DNA of 64,000 nucleotides. Origin: Pseudanabaena sp. BC1403. GTDB lineage: Bacteria > Cyanobacteriota > Cyanobacteriia > Pseudanabaenales > Pseudanabaenaceae. A program made the position numbers and the translations under genes. The notes beneath the pieces are model-generated. The model had not been told where the DNA came from. It worked only from the letters and a program-made list of their open reading frames with translations, and made no database searches. The first letter of the stretch is position 1. Each line of letters begins with the position of its first letter. The stretch covers positions 47,032-111,031 of the forward strand of contig NZ_PDDM01000018.1 of the NCBI RefSeq assembly GCF_002914585.1. Reading direction: 5' to 3'. Below are positions 1 through 9,129 of this stretch, piece by piece.

Positions 1-461
1 GAGGTCGTAAAATACTTGTCATAGATTGGGTAGGACACCTCATCAATCAATTGGTTGACATCAATTTTTTTGATCACGCGATCGCGATATTTGCCAGCCA
101 TCCGTGACACGATGTCGCTCAATTTCTTTTGAACTTCTGGGCTATCGCTGTCGAGTGCAGGAACATTTTGGAGGATAGTCGATACTAATTTGGGTAATTC
201 TGCGCGTACCATCGCATCCATGATTTGTTGGGCATTTTGGCTGGATTCGGTAATTTCTAACAGCTCTTTTATCAAAGCTCGTTTTTCTTGGGAAATTACA
301 GGCGAACTTGGTTTGGTTGGCTTGGTTGGCTCGGCTGTATCACTACTCTCTTGAGGAGTTTGCGCGATCGCTTGATTAAATGCAGGTAAAACTAAGGAAG
401 CAGTGAGCAATGAAGATAATGTAACAGTTGTAAAAATACGATTTAGCTTATTATTTCGCAT
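1..461 (-). CDS. DUF2059-type exported protein (3' end outside window)
   Basis: The reading frame starts at an ATG whose complement is at 459-461 and runs off the left edge of the window, so about 153 residues are visible. Residues 1-32 form a signal peptide: basic MRNNKLNR, a hydrophobic core and a likely cleavage near AIAQ. A Pro/Thr/Ser-rich linker follows (SSDTAEPTKPTKP), then a helical domain with ELLEITESSQNAQQIMD and, near the edge, YPIYDKYFT. That pattern fits the DUF2059 family of secreted bacterial proteins of unknown function. It lies just downstream of the CCB gene on the same strand, with only 4 bp between them, so the two are probably co-transcribed. The family call is by eye. 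Confidence 0.7.
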   Translation of the reverse strand, partial: MRNNKLNRIFTTVTLSSLLTASLVLPAFNQAIAQTPQESSDTAEPTKPTKPSSPVISQEKRALIKELLEITESSQNAQQIMDAMVRAELPKLVSTILQNVPALDSDSPEVQKKLSDIVSRMAGKYRDRVIKKIDVNQLIDEVSYPIYDKYFTT

Positions 462-465
462 AATT

Positions 466-1104
466 TTATGAGGATATTTTTTCGAGATTATAGGTGAGTT
501 TGTCAGCGATCGCTGTTACCCAATTTTCATCTTGCTTAGTATAGCTACGCGGAATATTTGCGCCTAATACCATGACTCCTTTTTCGCCTAGAGGTTGCAC
601 AATTACGCCCTGAGTATTTTCGGGTAGATAGTCAAACTCCACCCGCCCAGGATAAAGCTCTAGTTTGACCAGATAAATTGGCTTTTGGGTTTTCATTACC
701 CGCTCAGCGATCGTGCCGATATTTACCTGATTGCTCTTGCCTAAGATACCCCGCCGTAAAATTGTCTTGCGATCGTAATAAATCGCCACCACCTTAGTCA
801 CAGTATTCGTCAGCAAAATATGCGATGCCCAAGCCAGTTCGGTTTTGATTACATCGGGCAGCGCTTCATCAATTTCTAAACCTTCTTCGCCAATTAAATT
901 GACTGCATCAGGTGGTTTCGGCTGCGCTTGTTGCCACAGTAGCCCCACCAAAATCAAAACCGCGCTCAACAAAACTCCCAAAGCATCAGCACGAGACTGA
1001 CTAGAGGTGAGATTTGCAGTCACCATGCGATTAGCTAATAGGGCAAAGCCCCCTAATGTCCCCACTACAAGGGGCAAATATCGAATCATCATATCTAAAT
1101 CCAT
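466..1104 (-). CDS. Cofactor assembly of complex C subunit B-like protein (CCB2/CCB4 family)
   Basis: A 212-residue membrane protein with two hydrophobic segments near the N-terminus (about residues 5-27 and 40-60) and a soluble domain of about 150 residues. The sequence pattern (two helices, then GLEIDEALP, HILLTNT, ILRRGILG and VMVLGANIPRSYT) matches the CCB2/CCB4 family, which takes part in covalent attachment of haem c' to cytochrome b6 of the b6f complex at the thylakoid membrane. Start choice is uncertain: the first ATG (complement 1102-1104) lies at the very edge of a 29-bp hairpin, and Met5/Met6 are alternatives. It is followed at once by the DUF2059 gene. Confidence 0.75.
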   Translation of the reverse strand: MDLDMMIRYLPLVVGTLGGFALLANRMVTANLTSSQSRADALGVLLSAVLILVGLLWQQAQPKPPDAVNLIGEEGLEIDEALPDVIKTELAWASHILLTNTVTKVVAIYYDRKTILRRGILGKSNQVNIGTIAERVMKTQKPIYLVKLELYPGRVEFDYLPENTQGVIVQPLGEKGVMVLGANIPRSYTKQDENWVTAIADKLTYNLEKISS

Positions 1105-1164
1105 TTAAACCCAATAAAATCAGAGGCGATGCAAAGCATCGCCTCTGATTTTATTGGGTTTAAA
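1104..1164. repeat. 29-bp perfect hairpin with AAA loop
   Basis: Left arm 1104-1132 and right arm 1136-1164 are perfect complements around the loop AAA, giving a GCAAAGC cap. The outer ends read TTTAAACCC/GGGTTTAAA. In the mRNA of the CCB gene on the minus strand the hairpin occupies the 5' leader up to the first base of the annotated ATG, where a ribosome binding site would be expected. It is one of a population of similar hairpins in the window. Confidence 0.85.
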
Positions 1165-1230
1165 ACATTTCTTGCCATGAAAAACTTGCATCAGGAAAAG
1201 TAAGCATAAAAGATCTATTCCCTTCCCATT

Positions 1231-1276
1231 CAAGAAATGGCGGTGCGGGGGCTTTGCCCCGCATCGCCATTTCTTG
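1231..1276. repeat. Hairpin with GCTTTG loop region
   Basis: Arms starting CAAGAAATGGCG and ending CGCCATTTCTTG pair over about 20 bp with one G-T wobble. The cap is GGCTTTGCC, the complement of the GCAAAGC cap seen elsewhere. The sequence continues as GGTTT, resembling the outer GGGTTT end of the sister hairpins. Confidence 0.7.
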
Positions 1277-1505
1277 GGTTTAGATGCCTATTTCTTTAGT
1301 GGTAAGGGAGTATCATCTTGATTCTCAAAGCTGCATCTTCTGATATCCCCTTGCTGATGGCTGTGAATACCAGAAGATATTATGTTCATTCAAATCCAAT
1401 AGCATTTCGGCTAGTTGAAGACTTCGATTTCATTCAACGTCAAGTTGAAGTTGAGTCATAAAGTTGAAAAAGATCTATTTCACATTATCCCATTAATTAA
1501 CTAGG

Positions 1506-1579
1506 AGATACTCCCTTCCCAGTGAAGGATTAGACGTTGTGGCGCTTCGCGCCGCAACGGGGGGAAGGGAGTAGTATCT
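1506..1579. repeat. Imperfect inverted repeat with nested TTCG hairpin
   Basis: Outer arms AGATACTCCCTTCCC (1506-1520) and GGGAAGGGAGTAGTATCT (ending 1579) pair apart from a 3-nt insertion. An inner stem GTTGTGGCGC/CGCCGCAAC closes on TTCG. It has the size and layout of a small non-autonomous element. Confidence 0.65.
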
Positions 1580-1756
1580 GCTTGTTAATTAATGAAATCT
1601 GTTGAGAGGAAGAAGAGATTATTTTAACTGACTACATTCTAATTCCCATTTGCCAACGTATTCAATATGCGGTTAACATTTCGATTATTGCGCTGATGTC
1701 TCTGTAGCAATATAAGGCTTGATTTGTCCTAACTAACTCAATCATTGCTATAGCAA

Positions 1757-1858
1757 TGATTGGTGATCGCGATCACAGCAGGAGATAATGAATATATCGC
1801 GAAACCTGTTAAGCTAAAGCAACTTGCGAACACTATCCATCAATTTTTAGCGACTTAA
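1757..1858 (+). pseudogene. Remnant of a response-regulator receiver C-terminus
   Basis: In the frame ending with TAA at 1856-1858 the DNA reads LVIAITA followed directly by GDNEYIAKPVKLKQL and then ANTIHQFLAT-stop. This is the last strand/helix part of a receiver domain (IAITA..., ...YIxKPVK), but the segment between IAITA and the KP motif is about 15 residues too short, and a stop codon lies just upstream. The C-terminus resembles that of the large hybrid kinase ending at 9025 (NDYLSKPVKLRQLTKLIQQFL). I infer a decayed copy left by duplication or deletion within this signalling cluster. It ends 11 bp before the next gene. Confidence 0.6.
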
Positions 1859-1869
1859 GAAGATAGGCA

Positions 1870-4224
1870 ATGAATCTAGCATCTGTTTTAATCATTGACG
1901 ACGAAGCTGATAATTTTGATGTAATCGAAACCATCTTGAACAATCAAGATTACCAGTTGCACTATGCTGCTAGTGGCAAAGATGCGATCGCCTATCTCGA
2001 CACATTTCAGCCCGATCTAATTTTGCTAGATGTCATGATGCCAGTTATGGACGGCATTGAGGTTTGTAAAAGCATTAAAGCTCTACCAAAGTGGCAAGCC
2101 GTGCCAATTATTATGGTTACGGCGCTTAACTCTAAAGAAGATTTGGCAAGATGCCTGAATGCAGGAGCCAACGACTTTATCAGTAAACCCTTAAACTCTC
2201 TGGAGTTTCGAGCGAGGGTAGCTTCCATGTTACGCATTAAAGAGCAGCATGATCGGTTGGAACGAGCGAATGCGCTGATTCATGCTCAGCTCGAAGCTAG
2301 TCTAGAGGGAATTATTGCTGTAGATGAACAGGGGCGGTTAGTCGCATATAACCAAAAAATGTGTGAAATATGCGATGTTAAAAATATTACGACTACTACT
2401 CAAACTCAGGAGTTACCGTTACTGCAAATAGCAAGCTTCCCTCCAGAAATCGCCCAGATCTTAGAAGAAACCTACGACGAGCCAGAGCAAGTTACCCACG
2501 GTGAGATAGTGCTCAATGAACTCACATATGAATATTTTAGTAGTTCTGTGACTTCGCCCAATGGTCAATTTTGGGGATTTGTCTGGAGGTTTCGTGACAT
2601 TACTGATCGCAAAAATTACGAAATCAATCTTCAAGAGTCCAAAGAAGTAGCCGAGTCTGCCCTGCGAGTTAAGTCCGATTTCTTAGCGATGATGAGCCAT
2701 GAAATTCGTACTCCTATCAATGGAGTCATAGGAATGACGGAGCTATTAGCAACTACTTCCCTAGATCAAGAACAAAATAAGTTTGTCCAATCCATTCAAA
2801 CTAGCGGGGAAATACTTTTAACAGTAATTAATGACATCCTCGATTTCTCCAAACTTGAATCCCAAAAACTTTTATTTGAAAATCTACCGATTGATTTGCA
2901 TGGGATGATTGCTGATACCTGTGCGCTACTGAGCCAGCAAGCTGAATCAAAAGGAATTGAGTTAAAGTACCAAGTTGATGCAAAATTACCAGCATATATT
3001 CTCGGTGATCCGATCAGGCTGCGTCAAATCCTGCTTAATTTAGCGAACAATGCTGTCAAGTTCACTCACACTGGAGCCGTACAACTGTCCGTATCACCAT
3101 CTTTATCGCCACAAGTCGAATTGGAAGAAGAGCTAACACTACTTTTTGAGGTACAAGATTCAGGAATTGGTCTTTCGCCTGAACAGATCCAAAAGTTATT
3201 CCAACCCTTTACTCAAGCATCGATCGCTACGGCTCGTCAGTATGGTGGCACGGGATTAGGACTAGCGATTTGTCAAAAATTAGTACAGATGATGGGGGGG
3301 CATATATGGGCGGAAAGCTATCTAGGCAAGGGTTCTACTTTCTCTTTCACTTTGCCAGTCTCGGCTACAAATGAACGACCTCATGCCATGCCTCCCTATG
3401 AAAAGAGAAGTATGTTGCGTAAAGCCCAGCCTCCTAGTATTGAGCTTGCTACGCAATTACCACTAAATATTTTGGTTGCGGAGGATAATTTGATCAACCA
3501 AGAAATGGTTTTGGCGATGCTCAGTAAAATGGGTTATGCACCAACGATTGTCAATGATGGATTAGAAGCCATCGACGCGCTGAAAAACCATGCTTTTGAT
3601 ATTGTGTTCTTAGATGTCCAAATGCCTCGCCTAAATGGACTGGAAACCGCGACCTATATTGTCAAGGAATGGTCAAAACTATCGACAAGCCCATCTCGTC
3701 CGACATTGATCGCCATGACTGCTAGCGCTATGCAAGGCGATCGCGAAATGTGTTTAGATGCGGGGATGGATGACTATATTAGCAAGCCAGTATCTTTTGA
3801 TACTTTACAAAGAATAATTGAGCGGTGGGGTAATAGTTCGACAGAAATTGAAATACAATCGTCTACAGATGAAATGTTGACGGACTTTGATAGTAATGCG
3901 CTTAGAGAGATTGAGAAAGTTTCTCTGACTTTACCTAAACGGATGGTTAATCTCTTCTTAAACGAAGAATGTCCTGTCTTATTAACCAAGCTGCATCAAG
4001 CAGTTTTGGATCAAGACGCTTCTCAGATAGAATATGTTGCTCATACTTTAAAGGGAAGTAGTAGGATGATTGGTGCTAAAGCCTTCGCTGAGATTCTTTT
4101 TAAATTAGAAGTTGCAGGGCGCAATCAGCAATTAGAAGGGTGCGATCGCCTAGTGCTAGAAATCGATCAAAGTTATCCTTTGGTTGTTGCTTATTTAGAG
4201 GATTATCTGGATAAAAATTCATGA
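1870..4224 (+). CDS. Hybrid histidine kinase REC-PAS-HisKA-HATPase-REC-Hpt
   Basis: A 784-residue cytoplasmic multi-domain sensor kinase. An N-terminal receiver (residues ~5-125, phospho-acceptor D54 in LLDVMMP) is followed by a PAS-like region (~135-250), a HisKA dimerisation helix with the autophosphorylated His277 (MSHEIRTP), an HATPase_c domain (DSGIGL, GGTGLGLA), a second receiver (~534-650, D582 in FLDVQMP) and a C-terminal Hpt domain with His725 (AHTLKGSS). It therefore holds every element of a His-Asp-His-Asp relay in one chain, similar in logic to ArcB/BarA but with an extra N-terminal receiver and no membrane segment. The next gene starts inside its stop codon (ATGA overlap at 4221-4224), so the two are probably translationally coupled. 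The signal sensed is unknown. Confidence 0.93.
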   Translation: MNLASVLIIDDEADNFDVIETILNNQDYQLHYAASGKDAIAYLDTFQPDLILLDVMMPVMDGIEVCKSIKALPKWQAVPIIMVTALNSKEDLARCLNAGANDFISKPLNSLEFRARVASMLRIKEQHDRLERANALIHAQLEASLEGIIAVDEQGRLVAYNQKMCEICDVKNITTTTQTQELPLLQIASFPPEIAQILEETYDEPEQVTHGEIVLNELTYEYFSSSVTSPNGQFWGFVWRFRDITDRKNYEINLQESKEVAESALRVKSDFLAMMSHEIRTPINGVIGMTELLATTSLDQEQNKFVQSIQTSGEILLTVINDILDFSKLESQKLLFENLPIDLHGMIADTCALLSQQAESKGIELKYQVDAKLPAYILGDPIRLRQILLNLANNAVKFTHTGAVQLSVSPSLSPQVELEEELTLLFEVQDSGIGLSPEQIQKLFQPFTQASIATARQYGGTGLGLAICQKLVQMMGGHIWAESYLGKGSTFSFTLPVSATNERPHAMPPYEKRSMLRKAQPPSIELATQLPLNILVAEDNLINQEMVLAMLSKMGYAPTIVNDGLEAIDALKNHAFDIVFLDVQMPRLNGLETATYIVKEWSKLSTSPSRPTLIAMTASAMQGDREMCLDAGMDDYISKPVSFDTLQRIIERWGNSSTEIEIQSSTDEMLTDFDSNALREIEKVSLTLPKRMVNLFLNEECPVLLTKLHQAVLDQDASQIEYVAHTLKGSSRMIGAKAFAEILFKLEVAGRNQQLEGCDRLVLEIDQSYPLVVAYLEDYLDKNS

Positions 4225-5372
4225 CAAATACATTTTCTATTTTAGTTGTTGATGATGAACCTGATAATTTTGATGTGATTGAGACTCTCTTGAGTGCACA
4301 GAAATACCAATTGCATTACGCGGCTAATGGCAAAAGTGCGATCGCTAGTCTTGAAACATTTCAACCCGATCTGATTTTGCTAGATGTGATGATGCCAGAG
4401 ATGGATGGCATTGAGGTCTGTAAGCTGATTAAAGCTAATCCTCAATGGCAAATTGTGCCAATTATTATGGTGACAGCATTAAGCTCTAAGACTGATCTAG
4501 CTAATTGTCTAAATGCTGGAGCTGATGACTTTATCAGTAAGCCAATTAATAGTGTTGAGATGCGCGCGAGGGTTCATTCAATGCTGAGGATCAAGCAGCA
4601 GTATGACAATATTCAAACCCTCTCACATATCCAATCAAATACGATTAATATCCTCGAAAGCGCTCTCAATGAATTGCGGGGCACTTTAGCGTCGAGAATG
4701 TCCCATGAGCTAAATACACCCCTAAATGGCATTATGGGTGCGATATCTTTGCTGAAAGAAGATATCGAAAATATGGATATTACTGAAATCCGAGAAATGC
4801 TAGGTTGGGTTGACGAATCAGCGAAGCGCCTAGAAAATTTAACCAAAAAATTTCTGACTTACTTAGAGTTAGAATCATCCCCAAGTCGTCAACAATCCTT
4901 CAAAACAGCTCATACTAAATTCTCTAGTACCGAAGTTGAAGCGATGTTGAAATCTTATGTTCACAAGCTAAGGCGTGGTAATGATAATCTGATCTTTGAC
5001 CTTGAGGACTCAGAGATAGCGCTATCAGATCGATATCTTGCGACGATTCTTTATGAATTAGTTGATAATGCTGTAAAATTCTCCGCTTCAGGCACAATTA
5101 TCAAAATTAATAGCCGAGTAGTGGACAAGATGTTTAATTTGTCGGTGCATGATCTAGGTCGAGGTTTGACCAAAGAGCAAGTTGAGCGTATTGGCGCTTT
5201 TGTCCAGTTTGAGCGTAAGACCTATGAACAACAAGGTATAGGTTTGGGATTAAGAATTGTCAAAAAGATTGTTGAATTAGCTGGAGGGCTTTTTTCGATT
5301 AGTAGCATTTATCAACAACAGACAACCGTAAATATTTCTTTGCCGATTCGCTCACAGTTGGAACTTGATTGA
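4221..5372 (+). CDS. Receiver-histidine kinase (REC-HisKA-HATPase)
   Basis: A 383-residue kinase with an N-terminal receiver (residues 6-125, D55 in LLDVMMPEMDG), a short linker, a HisKA-type helix with His162 (MSHELNTPLNG) and an HATPase domain (DNAVKFS N-box; GIGLGLRI G-box). There is no separate sensor domain, so input presumably comes through the receiver, as in cyanobacterial response-regulator kinases. The receiver is nearly the same as the N-terminal receivers of the genes at 1870 and 9130 (DNFDVIET, YQLHYAA.GK.AIA, FQPDLILLDVMMP). It overlaps the upstream gene by 4 bp. The following large kinase begins at or just past its stop, so the three genes look like one operon. Confidence 0.92.
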   Translation: MTNTFSILVVDDEPDNFDVIETLLSAQKYQLHYAANGKSAIASLETFQPDLILLDVMMPEMDGIEVCKLIKANPQWQIVPIIMVTALSSKTDLANCLNAGADDFISKPINSVEMRARVHSMLRIKQQYDNIQTLSHIQSNTINILESALNELRGTLASRMSHELNTPLNGIMGAISLLKEDIENMDITEIREMLGWVDESAKRLENLTKKFLTYLELESSPSRQQSFKTAHTKFSSTEVEAMLKSYVHKLRRGNDNLIFDLEDSEIALSDRYLATILYELVDNAVKFSASGTIIKINSRVVDKMFNLSVHDLGRGLTKEQVERIGAFVQFERKTYEQQGIGLGLRIVKKIVELAGGLFSISSIYQQQTTVNISLPIRSQLELD

Positions 5373-5392
5373 GAATAGAGCCTCACAAATTT

Positions 5393-8300
5393 ATGTTTAA
5401 TTATCCTACTCAAATAGAACTGGTGTCAGCGATTATTTATGATCCCATCATTGTTGCGCCCGACACCAAGGTATTGGAGGCGATCGCTTTGATGAGTGGG
5501 GTGCGATCGCAATGTGATACAGCTAAAACTGTAGATAATCAATCGGCTCAATTGAATATAGAAGTGCGATCAAGTTGTGTATTGGTTGTAGATAATGAGC
5601 TGTTAGTAGGCATCGTCACTGAGCGAGACGTAGTGCGTCTAAGCGCCGAGCAACTACCCCTAGATGTTCCAGTAACAGAAGTCATGGCTCATCCTGTAAT
5701 CACTCTGCGAGAGTCTGCTTTTACTGATTTGTTTTTTGCGATTAATCTCATTCAGCAGCACCATATCCGTCATTTGCCAATTGTGGATGATAGCGATCAC
5801 ATAGTGGGAATTGTCACCTACGAAAGCTTACGCCAAACTTCCCGACCAATCGATCTACTGCGACTAAGGCTCGTAAATGAGGTAATGACTCGTGAAGTGA
5901 TCTGTGCGGCTCCCGAAGACTCTATGTTAGCGATCGCTAAACTGATGGCTAGCTATCGCATTAGCTCTGTGATCATTGTGGAAACTAGGCTAAAACAGGA
6001 TCGTTGTTTACAAGTACCTGTGGGGATTTTGACTGAGCGCGATATTGTCCAGTTTCAAGCCTTAGGCTTAAACCTAGAAAGTTGGACGGCGGCAGTAATG
6101 ATGAGCAGTCCGCTCTTTGCGGTCAAGCCAGAGGATTCGCTGTGGATGGTACATCAAATCATGGAGCAGCGATTCATCAGCCGCATCGCTGTAGTAGGCG
6201 AAGAGGGAGGACTTTTGGGGATTATCACCCAGACGAGCTTACTGCAAGCACTTAATCCAATCGAACTTTACAATTTAGCAGAGGTTTTAGAGCAAAAAGT
6301 GATGCGTCTAGAGGCAGAAAAAATATCTTTGTTGGAAAATCGCAATGAGTTATTAGAAAACCAACAAATCACTACCTATCAACAGCTACAGGAAGAATTA
6401 ATTGAGCGCAAAAAAGTAGAATTAGAACTCATCGAACTCAATCAATCCTTAGAACTTAAGGTCGAAGAAAGAACTAAAGCTCTTCACAGTAGTGAATCCC
6501 ATGTACGCGCAATGATCGAGGCTATTCCTGATTTATTGCTGCGTGTGTCGCGTGATGGTAGATGTTTGGAATATATCAATTCTAAAGATCCCGAACAAAA
6601 TTTCTTGCCAATTCAGCAGCATCTCTCGGAAGTATTGCCACCAGATCTATTACAGCAGCAGCTAAAGATGCTCGCACAAGCGATCGCTACGGGAAAATTG
6701 CAGGTTTATGAGCATCAGTTATATCGAGGCGATCGCCTAGTTTTTGAAGAAGTACGGATTGTGCCGATTAGCGATGACGAGGCATTGATCATTGTCCGCG
6801 ATCAAACTGAACGTAAACAGGCCGAATTAGCTCTACTGAAAAGCGAGAATCGGTTTCGGCGCATATTTGAATCAGACATCGTGGGGATGATGTTTACTGA
6901 CTTGAACGGACAGATTCGCGATGCTAATGATCGCTTCTTGGAAATGCTTGGCTATACGAGAGAAGAGCTGAACGCCAAGCAAATTAGCTGGGAAAACATA
7001 ACCCCTCCCGAATATCTACCAATTGATCGCCATGCTATCCAGCATCTGGAGCCTAGTAGCGTGATTGCGCCTTGGGAAAAAGTCTACTATCACAAGGATG
7101 GCCATTCTATTCATGTTCTCGTTGGATTGGCGCTGCTCTCCGAGGACGAATGTGTCTTTGTAGTGGTGGATATTAGCGATCGCAAGCAAGCCGAGGAATT
7201 GATTCGCCAACAAGTTGATCAGGAGAAATTATTGGCAGCAATTACTCAACGAATTCGCTCAACCTTGAATCTACCTGAGATCCTAAATGCAACTGTACAG
7301 CAAGTTCATCAGGTTTTAAAATCTGATCGGGTGCTAGTTTATCGAATTTCCCCTGACGGAACAGGTACTGCTATAGCTGAATCTGTTTTATCTCAATGGA
7401 AACCAATTCTAGATATAGCTTTTTCTGAAGAGATTTTCCCTCAAGTTAATTATGATCGCTATGTTAAAGGAAGAATATACGCCCTCAGCGATCGCGAAGC
7501 CCAGTCGAGTGAGGTGTTACCCTGTCTGGTAGAGTTTCTTGCCGAGATACAGGTCAGAGCCGAGCTTGTTGTTCCTATCGTTCAAAATGATACCCTATGG
7601 GGTTTACTAATCGTACATCAATGCGATCGCCCGCGCCATTGGCAAGTATGGGAAATCAATTTACTCCAACAAATTGCCAATCAGTTAGCGATCGCCATTC
7701 AACAAGCTGATTTATTTGAAAAGTTGCAGCAAGAACTTTGCGATCGCCAGAAAACTCAGCAGAACCTTACCGAAATCAATCAACAGCTAGCAATATCCAA
7801 TGAAGAACTTGCGCGTGCTACCCGACTAAAAGATGAGTTTTTGGCTAATATGAGCCATGAACTCCGCACCCCTCTTAATGCGATTCTGGGGATGACTGAG
7901 GGAATGCAAGAGCAGATTTTTGGTAAAGTTACTAGTTCTCAAATCAAGGCTCTGCAAACTATTGAACGTAGTGGATCGCATCTATTGGAACTCATTAATG
8001 ACATTCTCGATGTCGCTAAAATTGAATCTGGACAAATTGATCTAGAATACTCTAATATATCTGTCGAATTTCTCTGCCAATCCTGTCTTCCTTTTATCAA
8101 GCAGCAAGCCCATAAAAAAAGTATCCATTTAGAAACAAAAATTTTACCCAATCTTTCTGAATTAAATATCGATGAACGACGTATTCGCCAAGTCTTGATT
8201 AACTTGCTTAATAATGCTGTCAAATTTACTCCAGATGGTGGACGCATCACCCTAGAGGTTAGCACTCATCCACACTCTTTAGGAAATAAAGAGTCTCCTA

Positions 8301-9025
8301 ATCAACCTCCTGCGATCGTTAACCCCAAGCGCGAATTGGAAGAATTGAGCTATCTTTACTTTTCGGTGATCGATACAGGTATCGGTATTTCTCCAGAGAA
8401 TATTAGCAAGCTATTTCAGCCTTTCATTCAAATTGATAGCGCTCTCAATCGTCAATATCAGGGCACTGGATTGGGGTTAGCGTTAGTAAAACGTATAGTG
8501 GAAATGCATGGGGGCACAGTCATGTTAACTAGTGAAATAGGTGTGGGTAGCTGCTTTACAATTGCACTTCCTTATAAAGCCTCTGTTAAGCCCTTGCCAC
8601 CCGTCTTCAATCAGACCGAAATCACCCCTGAATCCAACCAGAACGAACAAAGCTATTCCTATCAAATTTTGCTGGTAGATGACAACGAACCCAACATCAT
8701 GACAATTTCTAGCTACTTAACTGCTAAAGGCTATAACATGGTAGTAGCCAAAAATGGACAAGAAGCGATCGCCTTGGCTCAGGCATCAAAACCTGATTTA
8801 ATTTTGATGGATATGCAAATGCCCGAGATGGATGGCTTAGAAGTTACAAAACAGCTTCGCCAAATTCCTAAACTCGAACATGTGCCAATTATTGCCATCA
8901 TGGCGTTAGTCATGGAAAATGATGTAGAGCGTTGTCTTGCCGCTGGAGCTAATGATTATTTGAGTAAACCTGTTAAGCTGAGGCAATTAACAAAACTTAT
9001 TCAACAATTTTTAGTTCTCAATTAG
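5393..9025 (+). CDS. Large hybrid kinase: 4 CBS, PAS-PAS, bilin-type GAF, HisKA-HATPase, REC
   Basis: About 1210 residues from the ATG at 5393; a TTG at 5369, overlapping the previous stop, would add 8. Order: two CBS pairs (~15-290; VTERDVV, GILTERDIV), a coiled coil (~290-360), two PAS domains (~360-590), a GAF domain (~600-765), HisKA with His822 ([11 protein letters not shown]), HATPase (DTGIGI, GTGLGLA) and a C-terminal receiver with D1140 (LMDMQMP). The GAF domain has phytochrome/cyanobacteriochrome features (IQVRAELVVPI, LWGLLIVHQCDRPRHW) and a Cys at the bilin-attachment position (Cys711, LPCLVEFL), but the usual following His is Leu. CBS pairs typically bind adenine nucleotides, so light or redox and energy inputs may meet in this cytoplasmic protein. 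The output partner is unknown. Confidence 0.9.
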   Translation: MFNYPTQIELVSAIIYDPIIVAPDTKVLEAIALMSGVRSQCDTAKTVDNQSAQLNIEVRSSCVLVVDNELLVGIVTERDVVRLSAEQLPLDVPVTEVMAHPVITLRESAFTDLFFAINLIQQHHIRHLPIVDDSDHIVGIVTYESLRQTSRPIDLLRLRLVNEVMTREVICAAPEDSMLAIAKLMASYRISSVIIVETRLKQDRCLQVPVGILTERDIVQFQALGLNLESWTAAVMMSSPLFAVKPEDSLWMVHQIMEQRFISRIAVVGEEGGLLGIITQTSLLQALNPIELYNLAEVLEQKVMRLEAEKISLLENRNELLENQQITTYQQLQEELIERKKVELELIELNQSLELKVEERTKALHSSESHVRAMIEAIPDLLLRVSRDGRCLEYINSKDPEQNFLPIQQHLSEVLPPDLLQQQLKMLAQAIATGKLQVYEHQLYRGDRLVFEEVRIVPISDDEALIIVRDQTERKQAELALLKSENRFRRIFESDIVGMMFTDLNGQIRDANDRFLEMLGYTREELNAKQISWENITPPEYLPIDRHAIQHLEPSSVIAPWEKVYYHKDGHSIHVLVGLALLSEDECVFVVVDISDRKQAEELIRQQVDQEKLLAAITQRIRSTLNLPEILNATVQQVHQVLKSDRVLVYRISPDGTGTAIAESVLSQWKPILDIAFSEEIFPQVNYDRYVKGRIYALSDREAQSSEVLPCLVEFLAEIQVRAELVVPIVQNDTLWGLLIVHQCDRPRHWQVWEINLLQQIANQLAIAIQQADLFEKLQQELCDRQKTQQNLTEINQQLAISNEELARATRLKDEFLANMSHELRTPLNAILGMTEGMQEQIFGKVTSSQIKALQTIERSGSHLLELINDILDVAKIESGQIDLEYSNISVEFLCQSCLPFIKQQAHKKSIHLETKILPNLSELNIDERRIRQVLINLLNNAVKFTPDGGRITLEVSTHPHSLGNKESPNQPPAIVNPKRELEELSYLYFSVIDTGIGISPENISKLFQPFIQIDSALNRQYQGTGLGLALVKRIVEMHGGTVMLTSEIGVGSCFTIALPYKASVKPLPPVFNQTEITPESNQNEQSYSYQILLVDDNEPNIMTISSYLTAKGYNMVVAKNGQEAIALAQASKPDLILMDMQMPEMDGLEVTKQLRQIPKLEHVPIIAIMALVMENDVERCLAAGANDYLSKPVKLRQLTKLIQQFLVLN

Positions 9026-9129
9026 CCCAAAATCATTAATGTGGGCATTGCCCACCCTACGAATTGCTGCTTGGTAAGATATTCTATTGACAGCACCTTA
9101 TTCTAATTTCCAATCCTCAATTAAGTCTC

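Larger units (their letters stand above)
1105..1756. other. Gene-free region rich in inverted repeats
   Basis: No convincing coding sequence is seen between the CCB gene start and the receiver remnant. The stretch carries three hairpin elements (1104-1164, 1231-1276, 1506-1579), each annotated separately. The motif CCCTTCCC or its complement GGGAAGGGAG recurs near 1221, 1305 (diverged), 1512 and 1562, suggesting overlapping repeat insertions. Confidence 0.6.
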
